A stretch of DNA of 64,000 bases from Streptomyces sp. SCSIO 30461 (GTDB lineage Bacteria; Actinomycetota; Actinomycetes; Streptomycetales; Streptomycetaceae), in contig NZ_CP146101.1 in the NCBI RefSeq assembly GCF_037023745.1, positions 3,464,001 through 3,528,000 on the forward strand. Reading direction: 5' to 3'. The notes under the pieces are model-generated. The model was not told where the DNA came from, did not search any database, and saw nothing but the letters and a program-made list of their open reading frames with translations. How positions within the stretch are numbered: position 1 is the stretch's first letter; each line of letters starts with the position of its first letter. Below are positions 27,243 to 35,974 of this stretch, one piece after another. Made by a program: the position numbers and the translations under genes.

Positions 27243-28829
27243 TCACCGTGTCCCCAATCCGGCCAAACCCCGCATCAGGATCGAGCGGCCACGCGCCGGG
27301 ACCGTGCGCAGGACGTGACCTCGAAGGCCCCAGCGCGCCAGGAGTTCGTTGGCGGCCAGGAAGCCGCTGGTCGCGGCACGCTCCATGAGCGCTACGGGCA
27401 GGTTGGTCCGGACCACATCGCCTGCCACCATCAGGGCCGGGTCGGGCGTGCGGACGGTCGGCCGAGTTCTGTGACCACCGAGGGAGAACAGCGGGCAGTC
27501 CTCGCGCCACTCGTGCCGCTCGTCGATCACGCCGGCATCACGGGTCTCCGGGTACACCCGGTGCAGTTGCTCCAGCAGCCTGCCTTGCACGGCGGCCCGG
27601 TCGCCATCGATGCGAGCGGCGTACGCGTGCAACTCCACCACGGAACCGCCCGTCCGCACGGCCCAGCGGTGCGCTTCGCCCTCCCACCGGTCCAGCACAC
27701 TGATGTTGTCCAGGTCGCCGTAGCCGCTGGTGCCCAGGAAGCCCGGCCGCTTTGCGGCCACCGGCCGGTCAAGCCAGAACCGGGACACCAAGAAGGGCGG
27801 CGCGGTGCGCAGTTCCGCGATCCTCGCCCGCCATGCCGCGTCTCCAAGACCGGGGGACGTGGCGATCAGCTGCTGCAGTCCTGCCGTGTCCACGGCGAGG
27901 ACGACCGCGTCATGAACACACGAAGCGGCGGCAGTGGTCGCGGTGAGTCTCCCATCCGGCTGAGGAGTAACAGAGTCGACCGGCGTTGCGGTGTGGATCG
28001 TGACCCCGTGACCGTCCAGGTACCGCCCCAGCGGTTCCCACAGTGCCTGGGGGAAGGGTTCCCGGGGCACGTCGAAAAGCAGTCCTTCGCTCGAGCCCAG
28101 GAAGTAGATGTGGAACATCAGAGCCAGTTCTGCCGCCGATAGTTCCTTCGGGTCGGCGAAGAAGCTGCGCGAGAAGACCTCGAAGGCAAGGTGCTGCGCG
28201 GCCTCGGGAAACCGGATCCGGGTGAGGAAGTCCGTCGCGCTGACGTGGTCCAGGCGCTCGAAGATGTCAGGGACGCGCACGTCCAGGAGGGGGAGTGCGG
28301 CAACGGGATTCATCCGCAGGAGGTCACGCCAACTGAACGACGGGCTCAGGACGACAAAGCCCAACGCACTGAGCGGGGGAGTGCGCGGAATGCGTGCGAA
28401 GCTGTCCAGCATGCCGTCGCTGTGCCGCAGTGGGTAGTCCGGCAGGGCGGTGAGAACACGCAGCTCCGGGTCGGTGCGCCGCAAGAGTGCGCGCAGGTTG
28501 TAGTACTGGCGGAAGAAGGCGTGGAATCCGCGGCTCATTGTGGCGGTCGTACCATCGGCCAGATCCACCGGCCAACCGGCGAGCCGACCTCCCAAGGCGG
28601 GCCCGCGCTCGTACAACGTCACCCGGACGCCCCGTTCGGCCAGAGCAGTGGCAGCAGCCAGCCCGGCGATACCGCCACCGATCACCCCCACATGTGGCGG
28701 TGGCGCGTCGGCCCACGGGCGGCCCGGCCGAGCGATCAGGACATGCGAGCTCAAGTCCCGTCCCCACGGCAAACGTTCCCTGATCCCAGCGCCATCCGCG
28801 CCCACCCGGGGGCCCCTCGCGGTGGTCAC
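27243..28829 (-). CDS. crtU: Carotene desaturase/methyltransferase (isorenieratene synthase)
   Basis: 528 residues from GTG at 28829, overlapping the crtT stop (GTGA, 28826-28829). FAD motif VGVIGGGIAGLAAATALAE (GGGIAG 51-56), ALGGRLAGW, SRGFHAFFRQYYNL and a C-terminal VAGDVVRTNLPVALMERAA. CrtU-type enzymes convert beta-ionone rings to aromatic phi-rings with a methyl shift, making isorenieratene from beta-carotene. Its stop faces the Rieske gene stop with only 24 bases between: convergent operons. Confidence 0.92.
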   Translation of the reverse strand: MTTARGPRVGADGAGIRERLPWGRDLSSHVLIARPGRPWADAPPPHVGVIGGGIAGLAAATALAERGVRVTLYERGPALGGRLAGWPVDLADGTTATMSRGFHAFFRQYYNLRALLRRTDPELRVLTALPDYPLRHSDGMLDSFARIPRTPPLSALGFVVLSPSFSWRDLLRMNPVAALPLLDVRVPDIFERLDHVSATDFLTRIRFPEAAQHLAFEVFSRSFFADPKELSAAELALMFHIYFLGSSEGLLFDVPREPFPQALWEPLGRYLDGHGVTIHTATPVDSVTPQPDGRLTATTAAASCVHDAVVLAVDTAGLQQLIATSPGLGDAAWRARIAELRTAPPFLVSRFWLDRPVAAKRPGFLGTSGYGDLDNISVLDRWEGEAHRWAVRTGGSVVELHAYAARIDGDRAAVQGRLLEQLHRVYPETRDAGVIDERHEWREDCPLFSLGGHRTRPTVRTPDPALMVAGDVVRTNLPVALMERAATSGFLAANELLARWGLRGHVLRTVPARGRSILMRGLAGLGTR

Positions 28830-29551
28830 TTCCGCCCTTCCCCAGCCGGTACACGCCCCACGAACGTGTGGGTGATGCCCGTGTGCCACCCTGACAGCGG
28901 CAGGACCCGCACATCTGCGAAGCCCGCCCTCCGCATCCGCCGGGCGAACTCGTCCGCCGTGTCGAAGTCAACGACGCTGCGCCACAGATGCTCGTAGAGG
29001 GCGGCGTCCCCGGACCTGCGGGCGACCGGCAGAACCACACCCCGGCATACCGCCGTCCAGACCGCGCGGTGCACCCGTCTGCCGCTGAGCGTGTACTCGT
29101 GGACGGCGATGCGTCCTCCGGGAGCGAGAAGGCGGTGCACCTGGGCCAGTACGTCATCCGGGTCGGACACATTGCGCAACAGATAGGACGCGAAGACGGC
29201 ATCGAAGGGGCCTTTCACCCCGGCCCGGGCGAGATCCTCGGCGGAGGCATGGGTGAACGAGACTCCTGGAGGCCAGGCCTTGCGCTGGGCTTTGGCCAGC
29301 ATGCCCGCCGACGCGTCGACTGCTGTTACCTGGGCGCAGGGAGCCACCGCGAGCAGCGCCGCGGTCGACGCCCCGGTACCGCAGCCGAGGTCCAGCACAC
29401 GCTGACCGGCCCCTGCGTAAGCCAGCCCGAGGCGCCGTGTCGAGCGCCGGAGCTGGCGGTGGTATCCGGGGTTGACCGCGACCATCCGGTCGTAGGACCG
29501 AGCGGCGCGATCGAAAGCAACCGACAGATCGGCATCGCGCAGCAGAGACAT
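28826..29551 (-). CDS. crtT: SAM-dependent methyltransferase of the carotenoid cluster
   Basis: 241 residues from ATG at 29551, with GAGGAG upstream. Class I methyltransferase: motif I VLDLGCGTG (52-60), VTAVDASAGMLAKAQ, PFDAVFASYLLRN, LLAPGGRIAVHEY. It resembles UbiE-type enzymes. CrtT is conserved between crtY and crtU in streptomycete clusters although isorenieratene is not known to need it, so its substrate is uncertain. Followed by crtU with a 4-bp overlap. Confidence 0.9.
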   Translation of the reverse strand: MSLLRDADLSVAFDRAARSYDRMVAVNPGYHRQLRRSTRRLGLAYAGAGQRVLDLGCGTGASTAALLAVAPCAQVTAVDASAGMLAKAQRKAWPPGVSFTHASAEDLARAGVKGPFDAVFASYLLRNVSDPDDVLAQVHRLLAPGGRIAVHEYTLSGRRVHRAVWTAVCRGVVLPVARRSGDAALYEHLWRSVVDFDTADEFARRMRRAGFADVRVLPLSGWHTGITHTFVGRVPAGEGRK

Positions 29552-29583
29552 CAGCACTCCTCGGAGGCGGAACGGTAAAGGAG

Positions 29584-30804
29584 TCAGCCTGTGGCCTGCC
29601 GACGTCCTGCGGACGCCGGAGCGCGGCGGGGCAGCAGCGGCAGCTCGCATGCGGTGTGGAGCATCGGCCAGACCGGCGTGCTCAGCCCGATCACCACGTC
29701 CTCCCACCAATGGGTGCTGCCGTCGAGGAAGCGCAGCAGGCGGTGTGCCGGCACCTGGCGGAACAGCCCTGTGAAGAAGGCCGGTCCGTCGATCCGCCCG
29801 GCGTCCAGAGCGCGCAGCAGCACCGCGTCCATGAGCCGGGACCGGGAGGAGTAGGGCCGTGAAACCGATGGGGTGCGGCTTTGCGTCAGCGCGTCCGTGA
29901 TGGCACGGGTCTGGCGCTGGATGGCTGCGAAGGTATAGCCGGTCGCCGGCCGGGTGGCGCCGCCGACCGCACCGATCGGGAACACCGCCCTGCCCATCCG
30001 GCGCGCACAGCGCGCGTCAGTCATCGGAATGACTCCTTGCTCCGCCCCCGTGATGCGGAACGAACCGAGTCGCAGCACCGCGCCGGTGTAGTGGCGCAGG
30101 GCCCGCTCGTACGCGTCCATGCCGAGAATGGACGGAGAGAACTCGGTGTACTCCACCAGTGCGTCCCTCGCGCCGAGCGGCAGGACATACCCGAATGACA
30201 GCCCCCGGGCAGGTTGGGGCGTGCGAAAGTCCATGAGGTCAGCGACTGCACGGTTGAATTGAGGCCTCTCGGTACGCACGAACCATCCGCGAAAATGCTG
30301 GAACCACCTGGTGCGTGCGGGGCCAGCCTCTCGCGGCCGCGAGTCGAAGGCCCAGCGGGCCGTCAGCCGGAAGTCCACCCCGGCAACGTCCCGCCCACAC
30401 ACCTCGGCGCCACCGCCGGGCAGATCCCGTACATGGCTCACGACAGCCTCGTACCGAAGACAGCCGCCGCAGAACAGGAGCTCGGCAGTACGCTCCTCGA
30501 AGGGCACCGACCGGATCATCTTGTAGCGCAGCGGCGCGCAGCAGACGGTCGTCACGGTTCCGTCCACGGCCGTGATCCGCAGCCGGTCCCAGCTCGCCGC
30601 GAGAATGTCGTCGTACTCGCCACCCGCTTCCTCCCAGAAACACCAGGTCCGCTCCGGCGGCCGCAGTGGCCCCTCAGGCGCGTCGACCAGCGCGATGGAG
30701 ACCCCCCGCTCCGACGTCGCCTGCTGTCCGGACGAGGTGAGCCGCCGAGCCAGCGAGAGACCGGCGGCCCCGGCACCGACGATTGCCACGTCCACGTCGT
30801 ACAA
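29584..30804 (-). CDS. crtY: Lycopene beta-cyclase
   Basis: About 406 residues with the flavoprotein start YDVDVAIVGAGAAGLSLARRL, ERTWCFWE, YKMIRSVPFEERT, LSFGYVLPLG, VIPMTDARCARRMG and IGAVGGATRPATGYTFAAI, all CrtY hallmarks. It cyclises both ends of lycopene to beta-carotene. The start is uncertain: no ATG lies close. A TTG at 30804 preceded by GAGAGGG fits best; a GTG at 30795 and an ATG at 30948 are alternatives. First gene of the minus-strand crtY-T-U unit; 32 bases separate it from crtT. Confidence 0.9.
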   Translation of the reverse strand: MYDVDVAIVGAGAAGLSLARRLTSSGQQATSERGVSIALVDAPEGPLRPPERTWCFWEEAGGEYDDILAASWDRLRITAVDGTVTTVCCAPLRYKMIRSVPFEERTAELLFCGGCLRYEAVVSHVRDLPGGGAEVCGRDVAGVDFRLTARWAFDSRPREAGPARTRWFQHFRGWFVRTERPQFNRAVADLMDFRTPQPARGLSFGYVLPLGARDALVEYTEFSPSILGMDAYERALRHYTGAVLRLGSFRITGAEQGVIPMTDARCARRMGRAVFPIGAVGGATRPATGYTFAAIQRQTRAITDALTQSRTPSVSRPYSSRSRLMDAVLLRALDAGRIDGPAFFTGLFRQVPAHRLLRFLDGSTHWWEDVVIGLSTPVWPMLHTACELPLLPRRAPASAGRRQATG

Positions 30805-31011
30805 GGCGACCCTCTCGCAGCGGTGACGGCATGGCAGCGGCCGATCCCGTAAGGAGAAGCCCTTACCACCACCCAGCAATGCTTCCGTGAAATGTGCCTC
30901 GGTGGACGCAGCCAAGCGCGCGTGTCGCGACTCCGGCCAGAGCCGCATGGCCGCGTGGTCACGGTGCCGAGAGCTGGGGCCTCCGGGCTGACCGTCCCTT
31001 CTCACCGGCGA

Positions 31012-31041
31012 GGGACCCCCGCCGGCGCGGTGGGGGCCCCT
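31012..31041 (-). terminator. GC-rich hairpin downstream of the DUF3618-type gene
   Basis: GGGACCCCCGCC and GGTGGGGGCCCC can pair almost completely around a GGCGC loop. It lies about 32 bases after the stop at 31073 (minus) and upstream of crtY. No U-tract, as is usual in Streptomyces. Confidence 0.45.
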
Positions 31042-31072
31042 CGGAGTGCCCGGCCCCGCAAGGCCGTGGCCC

Positions 31073-31421
31073 TCACCTCATGGCACGCCGCACCAGCATC
31101 GCTACAGCGATGATGCCTGCGCCGGCGGCGAGCAGAGCGGTGCGGTTGCGGCGAGCAGCGCCGGCCGCTTCGAGTAGCGGCTCGCGCGCGTTGTCGTGCA
31201 CGAGACGCGCTGCCTGGGCGGCCTTGTCTTTTGCTTCCGCAGCATTTTGTGCGACGTGGGTCTTGAGGTCGCCGGCCACCGCCTGGGCGTGGGCCTTGAC
31301 GTCGGTCTCGTCGGCGAGGGCCTCCAGGGTGTGGCCGAGTTGCTCCCGGGTGGGCCTGAGCCTGGACGGCCAGTTCTTCGGGGGTATCAGGGGTCGCGTC
31401 GTCCTGGGGAGTCCCGGTCAT
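31073..31421 (-). pseudogene. DUF3618-type membrane protein, one frameshift
   Basis: The ATG at 31421 opens MTGTPQDDATPDTPEELAVQ; the next part LRPTREQLGHTLEALADETD, VKAHAQAVAGDLKTH is in another frame, and the C-terminus is LLAAGAGIIAVAMLVRRAMR (one membrane helix). Removing one base near 31358 restores a protein of about 115 residues with the DUF3618 layout: an EL--QV--TREQLG-TVEALA-K-DVKA repeat helix plus C-terminal anchor. Sequencing error or recent loss. Confidence 0.65.
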
Positions 31422-32269
31422 CGGTGGGTCATCCCTTATTTGATCTCTGCGGTGTCGGCCTTCACGCCTTCGATGGCTTGCTCCGGCGAGGGGGCGCCCC
31501 ATCGCTGTCCTTCTTCTTGCCGGCCGCCTGAGGAACCGTACGGCGTGGCGAGGCCGTGCTGCGGGCGGACGACCGACCGGTGGTGCTGATGTATTGCGGC
31601 CTGCCCATGGATCGGGAACTGAGGGCGTGGAGGCGGGCGGGATGGCAGCGTCGAGCGTGACCCGGCGGAGTGCCCCATCCGAGCGAAAGACACTGGCATC
31701 GTCTCTCCGATGCCCGGCGGCGGGTGGGTGACGAGTACGACGATGCGGTTGCACGCCGCAGGAGAGCACTATGACGGAGCGAATGGGCAAAGAAGGCCGA
31801 GCCGAGCCGAGCGCGTCGGCGCCTGCCGAACGGCCGTGGCAGCCACATCCATGAGCCTTCTGTTCCTCGAAGGGCGCGCGAGCAACTCTCCCAGCAGCCC
31901 GTCGGTGCAGACCCCGTCAAGCTCCGAGACCGTTGCTCCGTCACCCACCCGGACCCCGCGGTCGACCGCCGGGCCGCCGAGAAAGCCGCGCTCGGGGCTG
32001 TCCTGTGATCCGTGGTGGATCAGCGCGCGGCGTCAGATGTATGGGGTCTCCCCCGGCCCTTGGGACGGAGGGGACGCAGCGCAAGGCGGAGGGGCGCCCT
32101 CATACTGGTGTATTCAGGTGATTCGACAACGTGGCGAGGGGGCGCCTCCCTGCGAAGCCAGGGGGAGTGCCGTAGCTGTCGTTGCGCGCCCGCCGGGGAT
32201 TACGGGACAGCCCATGGGAGCGATCCTCGGAGGGCGGCGCATAAACGGACGGAGGAGGGCGGCTAGAAA
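31422..32269. other. Stretch without a recognisable gene
   Basis: Several long open frames exist on the minus strand but none shows a domain; one ending EQAIEGVKADTAEI at 31436 has a plausible C-terminus only. Near 32090-32150 there are near-palindromic GGCGCCCTC ... GAGGGGGCGCC arms about 40 bases apart, which could form a hairpin. The promoter of the channel gene follows. Confidence 0.35.
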
Positions 32270-33334
32270 GTGCGTTGTCGGTCGGTATGGCGCCACGGGG
32301 CAGCATTCGCGGCGCTGCGGGTGCGCGGTGTCCTGCGGCGTGACCGCCTGGTGCAGCGCCTTCTGGTGCTGTCGTTCTGCACGGTGGCATTGCTCACGGC
32401 GGCATCCGGTTCCGCGTCCGCAACGGCCGCGCCGTCCTGTCGAGTGGGTGTCTATCTCGCCGACCTCTACGATATCGATCCGGTGAGGGACACCATCGGC
32501 GCGGACATGTGGCTCTGGGCCCTGTGCCCTACCGCTGAACTGGACCCTACACGGCGATTCGAGTTCCTGAACGGTAACAACATCGTCCAGAGCTCTCACC
32601 AGATCAGGAAGGTCGGCAACCAGTACTGGTCTCAGGTGAAGGTCGAGGGAACCTTTCGTGAGCACATTCACATCGGGGACTATCCATTCGACCGGCAGTC
32701 GATCAGTTTCCTTGTCGAAGACAGCGATCTGGACTCCCAGCAGTTGGTCCTCGAGCCGGATGTGGCCAACTCTTCGTATAATCCAGATATTACGCTGGAC
32801 TTTTTCCGTGTGTCCGGCTTCAAGGTCGGCGCGCGGATAGACCGCTATCCCACTACTTTCGGCGACCCGCAATTGCCCAGCGGGAGCGGTAGCCAGTACA
32901 GCCAGTTCGTTATCGACGTCGAACTGGTGAGAACACAGTTCTCGAGCTTCTTCAAGGAGACGTGGCCCGTCTACATCGTGTTCATGCTGGCCGTCATCTC
33001 CTTCCTGATCTGGGCTGAAGACCTGAAGACCGCGCTGACCACGCGGTTCGCCATCCTGGGGGTCTCTGTTTTCACCCTCGTGGTCAACATGCGCGAGGCC
33101 GGTCAGTCGCTTGGCGGGATCGTGGGGGTGACGCTCGTCGACCGTATCCACTGGTGCACGCTGGCCTACGTTATGGTCGCCATGGTCACCACGACGTACG
33201 TATGGCGTTGCCTGGACACCCCTGACAAGCACAGAGGGGCACGACGCCTCAATCTCATCGTCGCCGTGGCCTCGACGGTGGTCTATGTCGGAGTCGTTCT
33301 GTCCATGCTGATGGCAGCCCTTGTTGCCTATTGA
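32270..33334 (+). CDS. Prokaryotic pentameric ligand-gated ion channel homologue
   Basis: 354 residues from GTG at 32270 behind GGAGGAGGG. An Arg-rich start and hydrophobic LLVLSFCTVALLTAASGSASA form a signal peptide. The extracellular domain has VGVYLADLYDIDPVRDTIGADMWLW and the Cys-loop/Pro-loop signature YPFDRQSISFLVED. Four membrane helices follow: M1 TWPVYIVFMLAVISFLIW with its conserved Pro, M2 ALTTRFAILGVSVFTLVVNM, M3 WCTLAYVMVAMVTTTYVW, and a final LIVAVASTVVYVGVVLSML. Layout matches GLIC/ELIC-type receptors. Ligand and ion are unknown. Stands alone. Confidence 0.85.
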   Translation: MRCRSVWRHGAAFAALRVRGVLRRDRLVQRLLVLSFCTVALLTAASGSASATAAPSCRVGVYLADLYDIDPVRDTIGADMWLWALCPTAELDPTRRFEFLNGNNIVQSSHQIRKVGNQYWSQVKVEGTFREHIHIGDYPFDRQSISFLVEDSDLDSQQLVLEPDVANSSYNPDITLDFFRVSGFKVGARIDRYPTTFGDPQLPSGSGSQYSQFVIDVELVRTQFSSFFKETWPVYIVFMLAVISFLIWAEDLKTALTTRFAILGVSVFTLVVNMREAGQSLGGIVGVTLVDRIHWCTLAYVMVAMVTTTYVWRCLDTPDKHRGARRLNLIVAVASTVVYVGVVLSMLMAALVAY

Positions 33335-33415
33335 TCCGAGAGGGCCTGCCGCACGATCGGAGTGACATCTGAACTGGCTTGCCCCGCGGGGTGGGTGGGA
33401 AGGTTGTCGCTGTGC

Positions 33416-33634
33416 CACGGCAGTTGTGGATAGCTGCTGCCGGGCTTTCTGATCATGGTGTGGTGTCGGCGTAGGCGGCCATCGGCGGTGGCAGAGGCGG
33501 GCACGGTGTTGATGGCGGCGGCGCCAGGTGGACCACCACAGCAGGTGTTCGGGGTCTCGCCGGGGCGATGGGAGGATCAAGGCCCGCAGCAGGCGGAGGA
33601 GTTCGTGGCTGCTGTGGGGGACGAGGTCGGCCTC
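33416..33634 (-). mobile_element. IS701-like transposase C-terminal remnant (repeat copy A)
   Basis: The minus strand reads SSHELLRLLRALILPSPR, RDPEHLLWWSTWRRRHQHRA, then LCHRRW, the basic C-terminal tail typical of IS701-like transposases. A one-base deletion spoils the last codons. About 80 bases (33416-33497) recur nearly unchanged and in the same direction at 46133-46215. Nothing of the catalytic domain is left. Confidence 0.6.
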
Positions 33635-33676
33635 GGCGGGATCGGAAGACGTCGGCCAGGCGATGCTCGTGCCGGC

Positions 33677-35122
33677 TCATCCCCCACGATTCGACGCGGC
33701 GCTGGGGAGGATCACTCGGAAGGTGCAGCCTGCTTCCGGGGCTGTTTCGAGCTGGGTGGTGCCCTTGTGGGCGGCGGCGAGTGCGGCGACGATGGAGAGG
33801 CCCAGACCGGTACCGGGGTGCGTACGCGCTGCTGCGGTGCGATAGAAACGTTCGAACACGCGCTCTGCCTGTTGGGCGGTCATGCCCGGTCCCTCGTCGG
33901 CTACTTCGATGACGGCGGTGGTCTCCCGCAGCCCGATGCGTACTTCGATGGAAGCAGATTCGGGTGTATGGGTGAGGGCGTTTGTGAGGAGGTTGTCGAG
34001 AATCTGGCGGAGCTGGTCGACATCGCCCAGGACGGGCACCGGTGTGGTGGTGTCTTGCGGGTTGTCCAGGCGGACGAGTTCGATGGGGCGGTGGGGGTCG
34101 CGGGCTCGTGCGTCGAGTACTGCTGCCACGGCGAGATCGAACACGTCGGCCGGGAGGTGGGCGCGCGGGCGATGCTGATCGAGTCGGGCCAGGAGCAGCA
34201 GGTCCTCGACGAGTGCTGCCATGCGGGTCCCACCGTCCTGTATGCGCTGCATCAGGTGCATGAGTTGAGCTGGTTCGTGGGGAGTCTGGTGGGCCAGTTC
34301 GGCGTAGCCGCGGAGGGAAGTGAGGGGGGTGCGCAGTTCGTGGCTGGCGTCGGCGATGAAGGTGCGCATCCGTTCTTCCGAGTCGCGTGCGGCCGATTCC
34401 GAGGCTCGTTGCGCGTTCACGGCTGACTCGATCTGGTTCAGCATGGCGTTGAGGGCCCGTCCCAGGCGTCCCGCCTCGGTCCAGGCCGGGTGCACGGGGA
34501 CGCGGCAGGAGAGATCTCCGGCGACGATGGATTCGGCGGTGACCTCGATGGTCCGCAGGGGCCGGAGGGAAGCATGTACGAGGAGGTGGCCCACGCATGC
34601 CAGGGCGATGACCGCTCCCGCGCCGACCAGCAGGTCGATGGCGACGAGGCGCGCCACGGTCGCCTCGGATTCGGCCAGGCTGGTCATGGTCACGAGCGTC
34701 CTCCCGCCGGACAGGGGCAGGGCTACGCCCCGCCAGTCGCCGTCGGCGCCGGAGGTGGTGAAGGGCTGGTGCGCACGTATCGATGACGGTGCGGCGAGGG
34801 TCGTCAAGAGGGAGTTCGGCGGGCTGTCCTCGTGGGGCGGGATGCGGCGGATCAGGGTGCCCGCTTCGTCGACGATCCAGGCTGTGTACGCGGCGGGGAG
34901 CGGCGAGGCGAGCCGGTCGGAGCGGGGGCTGTCGATCTCGTGCGAGATGCGGGTGGCTGTTCCGGTCAGCTGGCGGTCCAGCCGTTCCAGGAGGTAGCCG
35001 TACAGCAGGTGAGAACCGAGGAATCCAGTCGCCAGGAGTGCGACGGTGACCAGTCCTGTGGCGCACAGGAGCAGGCGTAGTGACAGGGGGATGTGGGCGA
35101 GCAGTCGGCGGGTCCTGCTCAT
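33677..35122 (-). CDS. HAMP-domain sensor histidine kinase
   Basis: 481 residues from ATG at 35122, overlapping the response-regulator stop (ATGA). Two membrane helices (about 15-40 and 160-182) enclose an extracellular sensor domain of about 120 residues; then a HAMP linker, phosphoacceptor FIADASH261ELRTPL, N-box DNLLTNALTHTP, and the G-boxes VADEGPGM and GTGLGLSIVAALAAAHKG. It senses an unknown surface signal and phosphorylates the neighbouring regulator. Co-transcribed with it; likely controls the divergent secreted-protein unit. Confidence 0.94.
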   Translation of the reverse strand: MSRTRRLLAHIPLSLRLLLCATGLVTVALLATGFLGSHLLYGYLLERLDRQLTGTATRISHEIDSPRSDRLASPLPAAYTAWIVDEAGTLIRRIPPHEDSPPNSLLTTLAAPSSIRAHQPFTTSGADGDWRGVALPLSGGRTLVTMTSLAESEATVARLVAIDLLVGAGAVIALACVGHLLVHASLRPLRTIEVTAESIVAGDLSCRVPVHPAWTEAGRLGRALNAMLNQIESAVNAQRASESAARDSEERMRTFIADASHELRTPLTSLRGYAELAHQTPHEPAQLMHLMQRIQDGGTRMAALVEDLLLLARLDQHRPRAHLPADVFDLAVAAVLDARARDPHRPIELVRLDNPQDTTTPVPVLGDVDQLRQILDNLLTNALTHTPESASIEVRIGLRETTAVIEVADEGPGMTAQQAERVFERFYRTAAARTHPGTGLGLSIVAALAAAHKGTTQLETAPEAGCTFRVILPSAASNRGG

Positions 35123-35838
35123 GTACGGGGGACTCGCAGCACGTATCCGACTCCGCGCAGCGTGTGGAGGAGTTTGGGCTCGGCGAAGTCGATTTTGCGG
35201 CGCAGGGTGGAGATGTAGGTCTCGACGATGCCGGCGCCGCCGTTGAAGTCGTAGTTCCAGACGTTGTCGAGGATCTGGGGCTTCGACATGACGCGGCCGC
35301 TGTTGGCGAGGAGGAAGCGCAGCAGCTGGAATTCCAGAGGTGTGAGGTGGATTTCCTGGTCGGCCCGCCATACAGCGTGGCTGTCCTCGTCCATCTTCAG
35401 GTCGGCGATCTCCAGGCAGGCCGTCCCTGCCGGCTGCCGGTGCGCGCGCCGCAGTACGGCGTGGATGCGGGCGATGACCTCTTCCAGGCTGAACGGTTTG
35501 GTGATGTAGTCGTCCGCGCCGAGGGTCAGCCCGGCGACTTTGTCGTCCGTGGCGTCGCATGCGGTGAGAAAGACCACGGGGGCCTGGTTTCCTGTGCTCC
35601 GCAGGCGACGGGTCACCTCGAAGCCATCGATGTCGGGCATGGCTACGTCGAGGATCAGGAGGTCCGGTCGCGCTCGGTCGGCACCCTGTAGCGCTTCCCG
35701 GCCGTCCGCTGCCGTGGTGACGTCGAAGCCCGCGTAGCGCAGGCCGACCGCGAGCAGTTCGCGGATGCTGGGCTCATCTTCGGCGATGAGCAACCTTGTC
35801 CGCTCGGGGCCGGTCTGTTGTTCCTGCCATGACTTCAT
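35119..35838 (-). CDS. OmpR-family response regulator
   Basis: 239 residues from ATG at 35838. Receiver domain with acidic pair E20-D21-E22, phosphoacceptor D64 in LILDVAMPDIDGFE, T92 and K114-P. The DNA-binding winged helix has LTPLEFQLLRFLLANSGRV, WNYDFNGGAGIVETYISTLRRKI and LHTLRGVGYVLR. Such proteins bind tandem direct repeats as head-to-tail dimers; four repeats with exactly 11-bp spacing lie just upstream of its own start (35862-35898). Confidence 0.95.
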   Translation of the reverse strand: MKSWQEQQTGPERTRLLIAEDEPSIRELLAVGLRYAGFDVTTAADGREALQGADRARPDLLILDVAMPDIDGFEVTRRLRSTGNQAPVVFLTACDATDDKVAGLTLGADDYITKPFSLEEVIARIHAVLRRAHRQPAGTACLEIADLKMDEDSHAVWRADQEIHLTPLEFQLLRFLLANSGRVMSKPQILDNVWNYDFNGGAGIVETYISTLRRKIDFAEPKLLHTLRGVGYVLRVPRT

Positions 35839-35861
35839 GGCCGCCAGGATGGCCGGTCCGC

Positions 35862-35898
35862 CTGAGTGAGGACTGAGAGAACCCTGAGGAGACCCTGA
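35862..35898. promoter_or_regulatory. Four CTGA repeats with 11-bp period, probable regulator binding sites
   Basis: CTGA occurs at 35862, 35873, 35884 and 35895, exactly 11 bp apart; the last two are in identical ACCCTGA heptamers. One helical turn spacing on one face of the DNA is what head-to-tail OmpR-type dimers need. It lies between the response-regulator start (35838, minus) and the secreted-protein start (35975, plus), so it could serve both autoregulation and divergent control. Confidence 0.6.
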
Positions 35899-35974
35899 AG
35901 GATCTTGGTGACACTCAGGTGGCGCTGAGGTTGTGCTGCGGTGGGGCCCAGAAAGATCCGCCAAGCTCTGCCGC

